NCBI GenBank assembly: GCA_024684455.1
Contig: JAIKWU010000022.1
Location: 62,001 to 126,000, forward strand
Source of the DNA: Bacteroidaceae bacterium
GTDB lineage: Bacteria > Bacteroidota > Bacteroidia > Bacteroidales > Bacteroidaceae
Length of the DNA stretch: 64,000 nt
Direction of reading: 5' to 3'
Below, piece by piece: positions 45,340-54,162 of the stretch. The notes under the pieces are model-generated. The model was not told the origin of the DNA. It searched no databases and saw nothing but the letters and a program-made list of their open reading frames with translations. The stretch's first letter is position 1. Each line of letters begins with the position of its first letter. The position numbers and the translations under genes are program-made.

Positions 45340-47847
45340 ATGAACGTCAGTTATAAATGGCTGAAGGAATATGTCGATTTCGACATGACACCGCAGCAGG
45401 TGGCTGCGGCACTGACGAGCGTCGGCCTTGAGGTCGATGCCGTGGAGGAAGTTCAAAGCATTAAGGGCGGACTGGAAGGTCTGGTGGTTGGAAAGGTACT
45501 CACGTGTGAACCTCACCCCGACAGTGACCACATGCATGTCTGCACCGTCGATGAAGGTGACGGACAACCCGTCCAGATTGTCTGTGGAGCACCAAATGTG
45601 GCAGCAGGACAGAAAGTGATTGTTGCTACACTGGGTTGCAAACTCTACGATGGCGACAATGAATTCGTCATCAAAAAATCAAAACTGCGCGGTGTGGAGT
45701 CGAACGGCATGATATGTGCCGAGGACGAAATCGGCGTAGGCACCAGCCACGACGGAATCATGGTGCTGCCCGACGATACGCCTGTCGGTATGCCTGCCGC
45801 CAAGTATTTTAACCTGGAGAGCGATTGGGTGATCGAAGTAGATATCACTCCTAACCACTCGGATGCATGCTCGCACTGGGGCGTTGCCCGCGACTTCTAC
45901 GCCTACTTGCGCCAGAATGGTTACGAAACTGCTTTGCACCGCCCATCGGTCGATGCCTTTAAGGTTGACAATCATGACCTCGATATTGACATCGTCGTTG
46001 AGAATACAGAGGCATGTCCCCGTTATTGCGCTGTAACCGTAAAGAACTGTGAGGTGAAGGAATCGCCCAAGTGGCTGAAAGACAAACTAACGACCATTGG
46101 CCTGCGTCCCATCAATAACATCGTCGATATCACGAACTATGTGATGATGGCGTTTGGACAACCACTCCACTGCTTTGATGCCGACATGATTCTTGGCAAG
46201 AAGGTGGTGGTGAAGACCATGCCCGAAGGCACTTCCTTTGTCACCCTTGACGGTGTGGAGCACAAACTGAGTGAACGCGACCTCGCCATCTGCAATGCAG
46301 AAGAGCCTATGTGCATCGCTGGTGTGTTTGGCGGAAAAGGTTCGGGTACATACGAAACAACGAAGGACGTGCTGTTTGAGTCGGCCTACTTCCATCCCAC
46401 ATGGATTCGCAAGTCGGCACGTCGTCACGGATTGCAGACTGATGCATCGTTCCGCTTTGAGCGTGGCATCGACCCAGAAGGACAGATTTACGCCGTGAAA
46501 CTGGCTGCTCTGATGGCCAAGGAATTGGCTGGTGGTGAAATTGCCATGGAGATTAAGGATGTGAAGGACGCCTGTCTCCCCCAGCCAGCCCTCGTCGATT
46601 TCAGTTACAAATATGCACATGACCTCATCGGCAAGGACATTCCTGTGGAAATGATGCAGCGCATCTGCACCGACCTCGGCATGGAGATTCTGTCACAGAA
46701 CTCCGAAGGTATGCAACTGCGTGTGCCAGCATTCCGTGTCGATGTGACGAAGCCTTGTGATGTCGTCGAGGAAATCTTGCGCATCTACGGCTACGACAAC
46801 GTCGAAATTCCATCGCAGGTGAAGTCATCGCTCACCACAAAGGGTGATCTGGACAAGAGTTATAAGTTGCAGAATCTGGTGGGTGAACAACTCGTCGGCT
46901 GCGGCTTCAATGAAATACTGAACAACTCGCTGACAAAGACTGCCTACTACGACAATATGGAGGCCGTCTGCAAGGCCGAGAATCTGGTACGTCTCATGAA
47001 TCCGTTGAGTCAGGACCTCGGTGTACTGCGCCAAACACTACTCTTTGGTGGCCTCGAAAGCATTAGCCACAACATTAACCGTCGTGAAGCCGACCTGAAG
47101 TTCTTTGAGTTCGGCAACTGCTACTACTTCAATGCAGAGAAGAAGCAGGACAACAGCGATGTCGTTCCTTCAGGCGAAACGTCGAAACAGATTCTCGCTG
47201 CCTATTCGGAAGACTACCACCTCGGACTGTGGCTCACAGGTAAGCGAGTCAGCGGCAGTTGGGCACATCCTAACGAAGACGCTTCGGTTTACGAACTGAA
47301 GGCTTATGTGCTGAACATCCTGCAACGTCTGGGTGTACCCTTCGGCGCATTGGTATTCGGCGAAGAGAAAAATGACCTTTTCGTAAAGGCACAGACCATT
47401 TCGCAACGTGGCGGCAAATTGCTTGCACAATTCGGAATCGTCAGCAAGAAACAGACAGCCAAACTCGATATTGACGCACCTGTTTACTATGCAGACATCA
47501 ACTGGAATGTACTTCTGAAACTGGTGAAGAACAAGAGCGTTAGTTTCACAGAGGTACCGAAGTTCCCCGCCGTCAGCCGCGACTTGGCATTGCTACTCGA
47601 CAAGGAAGTACCATTTGCAGAGGTGGAGCGTATTGCCTACCAGAGCGAGAAGAAGATTTTGAAGGAAGTTCGACTGTTCGATGTCTATGAAGGCAAGAAC
47701 CTCGAAACCGGAAAGAAGAGTTATGCCGTCAACTTCATCCTTCAAGACACGGAAAAGACACTGAACGACAAGCAAATCGATGCCATTATGTCGAAGATTG
47801 AGCAGAACCTCTGCAAACAACTTAATGCAAAGGTGCGTGGTAAGTAA
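45340..47847 (+). CDS. pheT: Phenylalanyl-tRNA synthetase beta subunit
   Basis: An 835-residue PheT. The domains run: tRNA-binding EMAP-like domain (~40-150, VVGKVLTCEPHPDSDHMHVC), B3/B4 editing domain (~215-400, RPINNIVDITNYVMMAFGQPLHCFDAD), B5 domain (~405-475), catalytic-like core (~490-715) and the C-terminal anticodon-binding FDX-ACB domain (~740-835, FPAVSRDLALLLDKEV). With PheS it charges tRNA-Phe. pheS is not adjacent, which is usual outside Firmicutes and proteobacteria. Confidence 0.98.
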   Translation: MNVSYKWLKEYVDFDMTPQQVAAALTSVGLEVDAVEEVQSIKGGLEGLVVGKVLTCEPHPDSDHMHVCTVDEGDGQPVQIVCGAPNVAAGQKVIVATLGCKLYDGDNEFVIKKSKLRGVESNGMICAEDEIGVGTSHDGIMVLPDDTPVGMPAAKYFNLESDWVIEVDITPNHSDACSHWGVARDFYAYLRQNGYETALHRPSVDAFKVDNHDLDIDIVVENTEACPRYCAVTVKNCEVKESPKWLKDKLTTIGLRPINNIVDITNYVMMAFGQPLHCFDADMILGKKVVVKTMPEGTSFVTLDGVEHKLSERDLAICNAEEPMCIAGVFGGKGSGTYETTKDVLFESAYFHPTWIRKSARRHGLQTDASFRFERGIDPEGQIYAVKLAALMAKELAGGEIAMEIKDVKDACLPQPALVDFSYKYAHDLIGKDIPVEMMQRICTDLGMEILSQNSEGMQLRVPAFRVDVTKPCDVVEEILRIYGYDNVEIPSQVKSSLTTKGDLDKSYKLQNLVGEQLVGCGFNEILNNSLTKTAYYDNMEAVCKAENLVRLMNPLSQDLGVLRQTLLFGGLESISHNINRREADLKFFEFGNCYYFNAEKKQDNSDVVPSGETSKQILAAYSEDYHLGLWLTGKRVSGSWAHPNEDASVYELKAYVLNILQRLGVPFGALVFGEEKNDLFVKAQTISQRGGKLLAQFGIVSKKQTAKLDIDAPVYYADINWNVLLKLVKNKSVSFTEVPKFPAVSRDLALLLDKEVPFAEVERIAYQSEKKILKEVRLFDVYEGKNLETGKKSYAVNFILQDTEKTLNDKQIDAIMSKIEQNLCKQLNAKVRGK

Positions 47848-47883
47848 AATAGTAAATCGTAAATCATTAAATAAGTAAGTATA

Positions 47884-48615
47884 ATGGGAAGAGCATTTGA
47901 ATTCCGCAAAGCCCGTAAGCTGAAGCGCTGGGGCAACATGGCAAAAACATTCACACGTCTGGGCAAACAAATCGCCATCGCTGTGGCTGAAGGGGGGCCT
48001 GACCCTGAAAACAACTCGCGTTTGCGTGCACTGATTGCGACCTGCAAGCATGAAAACATGCCAAAGGACAACATCGAGCGTGCCATTAAGAATGCAGCAG
48101 GCAAGGACAAGAACTCCTGGAAGTCGATGACCTACGAAGGCTACGGCCCTCACGGTATTGCCATCTTCGTAGATACACTGACCGACAACCCGACTCGCAC
48201 GGTGGCAGACGTTCGCTCAGTGTTTAACAAGTTCAGCGGCACGCTGGGTACGATGGGTTCGCTGGCATACCTGTTCGACCACTACGCTCAGTTCTCCTTC
48301 AAGAAGAAGGACAATCTCGACATGGATGAAATGGTACTCGACCTCATCGACTTTGGCGTCAGTGATGAGTTTGACGAAGAAGAAGACGAAGAAACTGGCG
48401 AACAGACCATCACCATCTATGGTGACCCCAAGAGTTTTGCACAGATTCAGGCTTACCTTGAGGAAAAGGGCTTGGAAATCACCAGTGCCGAGTTTACCTA
48501 TGTTCCCAACGACCTGAAAGAGGTGACTGACGAACAGCGTGAAACCATTGATAAGATGGTAGAGAAACTAGAGGACTTCGACGACGTACAGAACGTATAT
48601 ACTAACATGAAATAA
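47884..48615 (+). CDS. YebC/PmpR family protein
   Basis: A 243-residue YebC/PmpR/TACO1-type protein starting GRAFEFRKARKLKRWGNMAK, with the family stretch GPHGIAIFVDTLTDNPTRTVADVRSVFNKFSG split around residues 83-115. Older work describes a DNA-binding regulator; newer work links the family to translation of proline-rich stretches. The acidic linker (EFDEEEDEETGE, ~165-176) is pronounced. It follows pheT by 36 bases. Confidence 0.95.
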   Translation: MGRAFEFRKARKLKRWGNMAKTFTRLGKQIAIAVAEGGPDPENNSRLRALIATCKHENMPKDNIERAIKNAAGKDKNSWKSMTYEGYGPHGIAIFVDTLTDNPTRTVADVRSVFNKFSGTLGTMGSLAYLFDHYAQFSFKKKDNLDMDEMVLDLIDFGVSDEFDEEEDEETGEQTITIYGDPKSFAQIQAYLEEKGLEITSAEFTYVPNDLKEVTDEQRETIDKMVEKLEDFDDVQNVYTNMK

Positions 48616-48620
48616 CGAAG

Positions 48621-49280
48621 ATGAAGTACGAATACGAACCGCAAGGTACTTGTTCAAAACTCATCGTACTGGACATCGATGACGACACAAAAGTTATCAA
48701 CGATGTCCAATTCGTTGGTGGATGCCACGGCAACACACAGGGGGTGAGTGCTTTGGTTCGCGGGCAGAAAGCAGAAGATGTCGTGAAAAAACTTGAAGGA
48801 ATCCGCTGCGGACTGAAGCGCACATCATGCCCCGACCAACTGGCTCAGGCACTGAAGTTGGCGCTGACCTCGTGCGCCTTGCTCTTCATGCTTGTCTTTA
48901 CCTCATGCCAGGAGTCAAAGCCTGAACGTCTCGAACGTGAAGCCCGTGAGTTGACGGAGAAGAACTGTCCGCAACGCATTACTCCCGACGGCTCCGTGAT
49001 TCTCGACAGCATCGTCTATCACAACGACGGAAGCAACGAAATCAAGTATTACTACAATGTCACCACCGACAACGACGGAGTGGTCGCCTTGCAACTGCAG
49101 AAAAAAGAGTTGGAACGTCAGTTGCTCAGTGGCATTAACAACTCGATCGACCTGCGCCACGTCAAGGAAATGGGCGTGACCATCGTTCATTACTACAATC
49201 GCCTTGTTACTGATTCACTCGGACAACCGAAGACGGAAAACATCCTCACATTCAGATTCACTCAAGACGATTACCTGTAA
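48621..49280 (+). CDS. TSCPD-domain protein fused to a lipoprotein-like region
   Basis: A 219-residue open frame. Residues 1-78 are a complete-looking TIGR03905-type TSCPD domain (QGTCSKLIVLDI, FVGGCHGNTQGVSALV, IRCGLKRTSCPDQLAQAL). Such proteins are normally ~80-residue stand-alone cytosolic proteins. Here it runs directly into KLALTSCALLFMLVFTSCQ (79-97), which looks like a lipoprotein signal peptide with lipobox Cys96. Residues 97-219 are a charged, Tyr-rich domain without recognised family. Either the frame is a true fusion, or two overlapping genes exist with an internal non-ATG start (CTG at 48852 or TTG at 48858). It follows yebC by 5 bases. Confidence 0.7.
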   Translation: MKYEYEPQGTCSKLIVLDIDDDTKVINDVQFVGGCHGNTQGVSALVRGQKAEDVVKKLEGIRCGLKRTSCPDQLAQALKLALTSCALLFMLVFTSCQESKPERLEREARELTEKNCPQRITPDGSVILDSIVYHNDGSNEIKYYYNVTTDNDGVVALQLQKKELERQLLSGINNSIDLRHVKEMGVTIVHYYNRLVTDSLGQPKTENILTFRFTQDDYL

Positions 49281-49298
49281 TCGTTGAGCACAGATAGA

Positions 49299-49342
49299 AA
49301 TTGAGGGTTGAGTGTCGATAGATTCACACTCAACCCTCAATT
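49299..49342. terminator. Perfect 17-bp hairpin terminator
   Basis: AATTGAGGGTTGAGTGT (49299-49315) pairs with ACACTCAACCCTCAATT (49326-49342), between the convergent TSCPD-fusion and DUF4270 genes, followed by a T-rich run on the plus strand. Confidence 0.92.
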
Positions 49343-49382
49343 ATTTCATTTTGCTTGGGGCAAACATTCTTACACAGAAGGT

Positions 49383-50753
49383 CTACTTGTTGTAGCGGCT
49401 GTAAATCACGTTCAGTTCGACGGGATTGGCCGTTCCACCCACCAGTTTCGCACTCGAAAGCGAAAAGTCGTGTGCCAAGCGTACCAAATTGCCACTCTTG
49501 TCGTAGGTTGTTGCTACAGGTATCAGCAGCACCTTGTCGGCATTGGCAGTAGCAGTACCCATTTTCTTTTCGTGTTTGATAGTCGTAATCAGACGGGCTA
49601 TGTTGCTGAATTCATACGTGTTACGAGCCGAATTGAACGATGTCAGATAGGACGTAATGCCATCTGCCACGCGGTAATTTTCAAAGAAGCCATTCAGATA
49701 GTCGTCCAGACGCACCAGCAGGATGCGCTGGGGAATGCTGAGTTTGAAACTGCTGCTCACCAAGTCGTTGTATCGGCGGAAAGTCAGTTGCGCAGAGTTG
49801 ATGGTATCATTATTACTGATTGCATCGATAGGCAACGTTGCTTGTGTGAAGATGCCCGCAGGCGATTTCAGGTAAGTGACCGTCGTATTGGCCATCAGTT
49901 TGTCCAGTCGGGAATTGTCGAATCGTGTTGCCTGTACCACCTCGCTCGTCGAGGCGAACTGGCAAACACCCAGTGTATCCTTCGCCAATTCATCATCATA
50001 GTAGCGATAGCCGAGATTGAACTGTGCCACTCCGATATACGCCATGGCACCGTCACCACTTTCCAACTTGAAATAGAATCCCTTGCTGCACGGCAGTCCG
50101 CTGTTCATCCACGCCTGCGTGTTAGCAAAGTGGTCCTTGTTCACGACATAATCGTCGTAAATGGCCTGACCGATTTCAACAGGCAGTTGTATCGTAATGT
50201 TACGCGACACCTTGGCCCTGTCAGCATCCGAAATCGTACGGTCGGAGATGGAGAACCATTTCACGGCAATAGGCTCCAGCGACTCATCGTAGTAGTCGGC
50301 GGGGTTGATGTCGGTGTAGAAGTCGTCGTCCGCATTCATAATCTTGTCCAGCGGATAGACGCTCATCTTGAACAAAGCGAGCGAGTCACCCACATAGCCG
50401 TTGATAAACAGGCGCAGCGACGCGCTGGTGATTTTGTTGTCAACTACTTTGTCAGGAAAAGCAAAGTTTTCGGGACAGTGGAACTGTGCCAGAAAGTCGC
50501 TCTCGACCACCGTTTCCGTCTCTGGATCGGTGTATCTGCCAAAGTAGGAGTTGGTCGTACGCGCCAACACATGGTCACCCACTGCATACGACTCGGTCGT
50601 CACGCCATACGTCTTAAAGTCCTTCGTGACAAAATCCGATGTGGGCATCAAATCAACACCCAGCATGTCCGTCGAATCATCGCACGAAACAGACAGTACA
50701 AAGCACAAAGAGCAGAGTACAAGGTATAAGGAAAGACGAAAACACTTCTTCAT
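49383..50753 (-). CDS. DUF4270 domain lipoprotein
   Basis: A 456-residue exported lipoprotein; start at the ATG of MKKCFRLSLYLV (50753). Lipobox LSVSC (Cys24). The rest is beta-rich, beginning GVDLMPTSDF and YTDPETETVVESDFLAQF as in DUF4270 proteins of Bacteroidetes. Function is unknown; location is probably the periplasmic or outer face. It lies one base downstream of the GT5-like gene, a pairing suggestive of cotranscription. Confidence 0.9.
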   Translation of the reverse strand: MKKCFRLSLYLVLCSLCFVLSVSCDDSTDMLGVDLMPTSDFVTKDFKTYGVTTESYAVGDHVLARTTNSYFGRYTDPETETVVESDFLAQFHCPENFAFPDKVVDNKITSASLRLFINGYVGDSLALFKMSVYPLDKIMNADDDFYTDINPADYYDESLEPIAVKWFSISDRTISDADRAKVSRNITIQLPVEIGQAIYDDYVVNKDHFANTQAWMNSGLPCSKGFYFKLESGDGAMAYIGVAQFNLGYRYYDDELAKDTLGVCQFASTSEVVQATRFDNSRLDKLMANTTVTYLKSPAGIFTQATLPIDAISNNDTINSAQLTFRRYNDLVSSSFKLSIPQRILLVRLDDYLNGFFENYRVADGITSYLTSFNSARNTYEFSNIARLITTIKHEKKMGTATANADKVLLIPVATTYDKSGNLVRLAHDFSLSSAKLVGGTANPVELNVIYSRYNK

Positions 50754-50754
50754 G

Positions 50755-51558
50755 CTACAAGTTCTCATAAAAATCACTGTATGCCTGAGCAAAGTCGTCT
50801 CCCTGGTAAGGAAGCACAGGGATGCCTCGGTCCTCAGCATACTTGATGACGCTCTTGCTGACCTTTGCATCGTCCAGCACCACGCCGTCCGAAAACTTGA
50901 TGGCCAGTTTTTGAAGGTCATTGTACCCAAACTTCGTCTTGATAACGTCGGCAAGGTCGGTCGCCTTTGCATTCTTGAATGGGATGCACTTTGACGTATG
51001 CTTGCCGAAGTCCTTCTTCAGTTCGGCCGACGACGCCGAGAACACCACCTTCGTGTCGCGGAACGACGGTTCATCGGCGTATGCCTTCTTAATGTAAAGA
51101 GGAGCCAGCGCCGAGATCCATCCATAGCAATGGATAACATCCGGCACCCAAAGCAGTTTCTTCACCGTCTCCAGCACACCACGGGCAAAGAATATCGCAC
51201 GTTCACCGTTGTCACCGTACTCCTCGCCCGCATCGTCCGTCGCCATCTTGCGACGCATGAAGTAGTCGTCGTTATCGATGAAGTAAATCTGCATACGGGC
51301 CTGCGGAATCGAAGCCACCTTGATGATCAGTGGATGGTCTGTATCGTCGATAATCAGATTCATGCCCGACAGACGGATTACCTCATGAAGTTGATTACGA
51401 CGTTCGTTGATGATGCCCCACTTCGGCGTAAATGTACGGATTTCGTGACCAGCCTCTTGAATGCGCTGGGGAAGGAAACGCCCCATGTGCGACTTAGGTG
51501 TCTCAGGCACAAATGGAACCATTTCCTGTGTGATAAAAAGGACTTTCTTTGTTTTCAT
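50755..51558 (-). CDS. GT5-type glycogen/starch synthase N-terminal-domain protein
   Basis: A 267-residue protein; start at MKTKKVLFITQEMVPFVPET (51558). It matches only the N-terminal Rossmann domain of GT5 (GlgA) synthases (EMVPFVPETPKSHMGRFLP, FTPKWGIINERR, PDVIHCYGWISALAPLYIK). The C-terminal donor-binding domain with the catalytic Glu loop is missing; residues ~200-267 instead form a small helical segment ending QAYSDFYENL. It is therefore unlikely to be a complete synthase. Such truncated proteins are known in Bacteroidetes; the true synthase here is the GT3 enzyme. A -7 element TAACTTTG lies at 51618-51625. Confidence 0.85.
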   Translation of the reverse strand: MKTKKVLFITQEMVPFVPETPKSHMGRFLPQRIQEAGHEIRTFTPKWGIINERRNQLHEVIRLSGMNLIIDDTDHPLIIKVASIPQARMQIYFIDNDDYFMRRKMATDDAGEEYGDNGERAIFFARGVLETVKKLLWVPDVIHCYGWISALAPLYIKKAYADEPSFRDTKVVFSASSAELKKDFGKHTSKCIPFKNAKATDLADVIKTKFGYNDLQKLAIKFSDGVVLDDAKVSKSVIKYAEDRGIPVLPYQGDDFAQAYSDFYENL

Positions 51559-51812
51559 GACGTGAAGTTCAGGTCGGAAACGTGCCTGCCACAAGACTGC
51601 ACATACCAACGCTTTTGCAAAGTTACTAAAAAATTACAGATTTTCGACATTTTTTTTTGAATAGTTAACATTTTGTCCCTATTTTACAGTCATTCCAGCA
51701 CTAAAAACGGCGTTTCAAAGTCATCTGTCCCCAACAATACCACGCTGCAATGCCTGTCCTACCCTCATTCCACACAACCTTGACTTCCTATATACTTTTG
51801 TACCAAAGTATC

Positions 51813-51922
51813 CTCACCGTATTGGTACAACTGTTTCACTGCGGTGGTACCAAAATTTCACTGCGCCGATACAAAAGTTCCACCGCAGTGAAACAAAAGT
51901 TCCTCTGCGGTGGTACAAAAAC
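51813..51922. repeat. 22-bp-period array, copy 2 (CACTGCGGTG core)
   Basis: Five 22-bp units start at 51813, 51835, 51857, 51879 and 51901. Cores alternate between CACTGCGGTG and its complement CACCGCAGTG, each followed by GTAC/AAAC and AAAAG. Flanking sequence (51791-51812) has similar GTACCAAAG words. Confidence 0.92.
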
Positions 51923-52120
51923 TCCCGCTGCGTCCCGTTCTTCAGCCTGCATAACATCGATTGTTAACGCTGTTTGAAACACGGATTCGACGGATTTATA
52001 TTTTTGCCCGTAAACCGAACTAACGTTATTTTATAATTATCTTTTAACATGACGGCAGGGGTTTTTCTGGGATATTCCGACAAAATCATTGTGTCTGGTA
52101 AAAAAATCATTACGTTTTAC

Positions 52121-52149
52121 TTGCAATTCATCGTTTTTTAGTAACTTCG
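52121..52149 (+). promoter_or_regulatory. Promoter of the beta-barrel protein at 52193
   Basis: TTG at 52121-52123, 18 bases, then TAACTTCG (52142-52149), a one-base variant of the -7 consensus; 43 bases to the ATG. Confidence 0.65.
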
Positions 52150-52192
52150 CATCTTGAAAGCAGTTAATAACAAGCATAGAATTAAACGTTCA

Positions 52193-52726
52193 ATGAAAAA
52201 ACTGATTTTAGGACTTGCGACCATGATGGCAACCATGAGCATGAGTGCGCAAAGCAGCGATTCCGAGAAAAAAAACTTTTGGGACAACGTTTACGGCGAC
52301 CTCGAAGTGAGTTATGGTACCCGTTACAAGGGGCTGGAGCAAGGCAACCTTTCGGTCGACCTGGGTTACCGCATCGCCGGACGTATCTATCCCTACTTCC
52401 GTACAGAGAGCAGCCTGATGCTCTACAAGCACGACGGCATGAAGACATATGGCAACACATGGAACATCGGCGGCGGTGTGGGTGTCATCCTGGATAAGAG
52501 AACCTATAAGGACTCAAAGGGCGAGGATGAAATCAGAACGTGGGAGTTTACGGCGAACATCACCTCCAGTGTCGGAGGTCGTCGTGACTATCGCAACAAC
52601 AGTTACTATGCTGGTTTCCGCCGCCGTTATGACAATGTCTATATTGGCCTTGGCTACCGCTACATGCGTTCTCGTGAATGCAACGTCCACGACTACAGTG
52701 CCTTTGTGATTAGCCTCGGCTTCTGA
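52193..52726 (+). CDS. Small outer-membrane beta-barrel-like protein
   Basis: A 177-residue exported protein; start at MKKLILGLATMMATMSMSAQ (52193), with signal peptide 1-19. The mature part is a set of alternating strands (DLEVSYGTRYKGLEQGN, LGYRIAGRIYPYFRTES, WNIGGGVGVILD, VYIGLGYRYMRS), ending in Phe (VISLGF), the C-terminal outer-membrane signal. Probably an eight-strand barrel. Function unknown. A second barrel gene follows after 28 bases. Confidence 0.82.
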   Translation: MKKLILGLATMMATMSMSAQSSDSEKKNFWDNVYGDLEVSYGTRYKGLEQGNLSVDLGYRIAGRIYPYFRTESSLMLYKHDGMKTYGNTWNIGGGVGVILDKRTYKDSKGEDEIRTWEFTANITSSVGGRRDYRNNSYYAGFRRRYDNVYIGLGYRYMRSRECNVHDYSAFVISLGF

Positions 52727-52754
52727 GAAAGTTAAAAGTTAAAAAAGTCAAAAT

Positions 52755-53432
52755 ATGAAAAAAAGAAGCATTTTCGTGATGGCTGCTATTGTGCTCTGCT
52801 GTGTTACAGCCAAAGCGCAAAATTATGTCGGAGAGTTCAGCATTATGCCAAAAGTGGGATTCATCTCCTCTTCCTTGACCAACATGCCCAACATCGACTT
52901 TCCAGAAGTACATGAACTCAAGAAGGGCTTCGCGCCTGGTTTCATCGTGGGTGCCGAAGTGGAATATCAGGTGGCGCAACAGGTGAGTGTGGCTGCCGGA
53001 TTAAACTACTCGTTGCAAGGCAATCGATGGAAGAACTTTACGAGTGCCGCGCTCGATATCAAAGACACAAAACTTGTACTTGGTTACATCAATCTGCCCA
53101 TCGTCACCAACATTTATCTATTTGATGGATTCGCCATCAAGGCTGGCATCCAGTTGGGCTATTTGACCAATGCACACATTCAAAGTTCGTTCACGGGACG
53201 CTATGGTGGTACAATCTTGTCGGAGAATGTGGATGAAAGTATCATGTACGACACGAACAAACTGGACGTATCCATCCCGATGGGTATTTCATACGAATTT
53301 GATAACGCTCTTGTGCTCGATGCTCGATACAACCTCGGCCTGACACGTGTGAACAAACTCAGCGACCCCAACGAAAAAGCAATGAAAAACAGTGTCTTTG
53401 TGATTTCGCTGGGCTATAAATTCCCCTTGTAA
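52755..53432 (+). CDS. Outer-membrane beta-barrel protein (PorT/OMP_b-brl_2-like)
   Basis: A 225-residue exported protein with signal peptide (~1-21, ending AKAQ). The strands (FSIMPKVGFISSSL, VAAGLNYSLQGNRW, YINLPIVTNIYLFDGFAIKAGIQLGYL) match the PorT-like barrel family, with the family-typical YINLPI strand after the first third. The C-terminus (FVISLGYKFPL) ends in a barrel signal. Function unknown. It is in the same transcriptional direction as, and likely cotranscribed with, the preceding barrel. Confidence 0.87.
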   Translation: MKKRSIFVMAAIVLCCVTAKAQNYVGEFSIMPKVGFISSSLTNMPNIDFPEVHELKKGFAPGFIVGAEVEYQVAQQVSVAAGLNYSLQGNRWKNFTSAALDIKDTKLVLGYINLPIVTNIYLFDGFAIKAGIQLGYLTNAHIQSSFTGRYGGTILSENVDESIMYDTNKLDVSIPMGISYEFDNALVLDARYNLGLTRVNKLSDPNEKAMKNSVFVISLGYKFPL

Positions 53433-53513
53433 CGAATGAATTTCTGAACTTTCTCAAATGAACCATGATTATAAGGATTTAATAATCACCCTAATCCCTT
53501 CACTTGCGGTTAT

Positions 53514-53666
53514 ATAGAAACAGGATTATGGGGATTATGAGGACCGCGCGAAATCGTAGCGCGGTGTGCGACGACGGGAGATTCATTTCCCCAAAGGAGT
53601 ATCCCTGGCTTACGTCAGCCCCTTCAAGGGGCTTCAATCCTTTTAATCCTATGAATCCTGTTTATA
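53514..53666. repeat. Small element bounded by inverted AACAGGATT repeats
   Basis: Left end AACAGGATTATGGGGATTA pairs with the right end TAATCCTATGAATCCTGTT (imperfect). The interior has two hairpins (CCGCGC/GCGCGG and AGCCCCTT/AAGGGGCT). More AATCC/GGATT words lie just outside at 53471-53499. It has no coding frame. Confidence 0.7.
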
Positions 53667-53722
53667 ACTCAACTTGCGAAACTTTTATTTTTTACTTTAT
53701 ATTTTAATCATTTCCATCTGTT

Positions 53723-54022
53723 ATGAAAAAAACGATTCTTTCACTTGCTGCCTCTGCAGCCTTTACTGCTGTTATGCTATGCAGTTGTGCCACCATCAAC
53801 AGTGGTGCTTCCCTTTCGGACAACTCACTTGCTAATGCAAAGATGGGTGAAGCCAAGTCAACCATCATTCTCGGACTCTGGTCGAGCAAAGGTAAGGAAA
53901 ATAACATCACAGAAGCAGCCAAGAACGGTGGTATCTCTAAAATCACTCACGTCGAATACATTGACAAGATGGTATGTTTCGGCCTCTGGACGGTTCACAC
54001 CACACGTGTTTACGGCGAATAA
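53723..54022 (+). CDS. TRL-like family lipoprotein
   Basis: A 99-residue exported lipoprotein: signal peptide with lipobox MLCSC (Cys22, perhaps Cys20). The mature domain shows the TRL pattern (GEAKSTIILGLWSSKGKENNITEAAKNGGISKITHVEYI, in part), a short domain named for loci near tRNA genes, ending VHTTRVYGE. Function unknown. It is followed by a two-part hairpin and converges on panB. Confidence 0.85.
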   Translation: MKKTILSLAASAAFTAVMLCSCATINSGASLSDNSLANAKMGEAKSTIILGLWSSKGKENNITEAAKNGGISKITHVEYIDKMVCFGLWTVHTTRVYGE

Positions 54023-54073
54023 GCAGCCTCCCGAATCTCCTCCAAGGCAAGAGAGCAACATATCCCTATAGGT

Positions 54074-54124
54074 ATCGCCCTGCAACAATCTATCGTTTTG
54101 AACGATGGAACGTTGCAGGGCGAT
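54074..54124. terminator. Compound hairpin between TRL gene and panB
   Basis: Outer arms ATCGCCCTGCAAC / GTTGCAGGGCGAT enclose an inner ATCGTT/AACGAT hairpin. The outer arms are the same as in the 16875-16906 terminator. Confidence 0.8.
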
Positions 54125-54162
54125 GCTATTACTTATATTTTCCGCTTTCGGATAGGGGGCTT

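Larger units (their letters stand above)
51559..52192. other. 634-bp divergent region with 22-bp array
   Basis: Holds the -7 element of the GT5-like gene (51618-51625), the second 22-bp array (51813-51922), and the promoter of the plus-strand barrel protein (52121-52149). No coding frame is credible. Confidence 0.85.
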
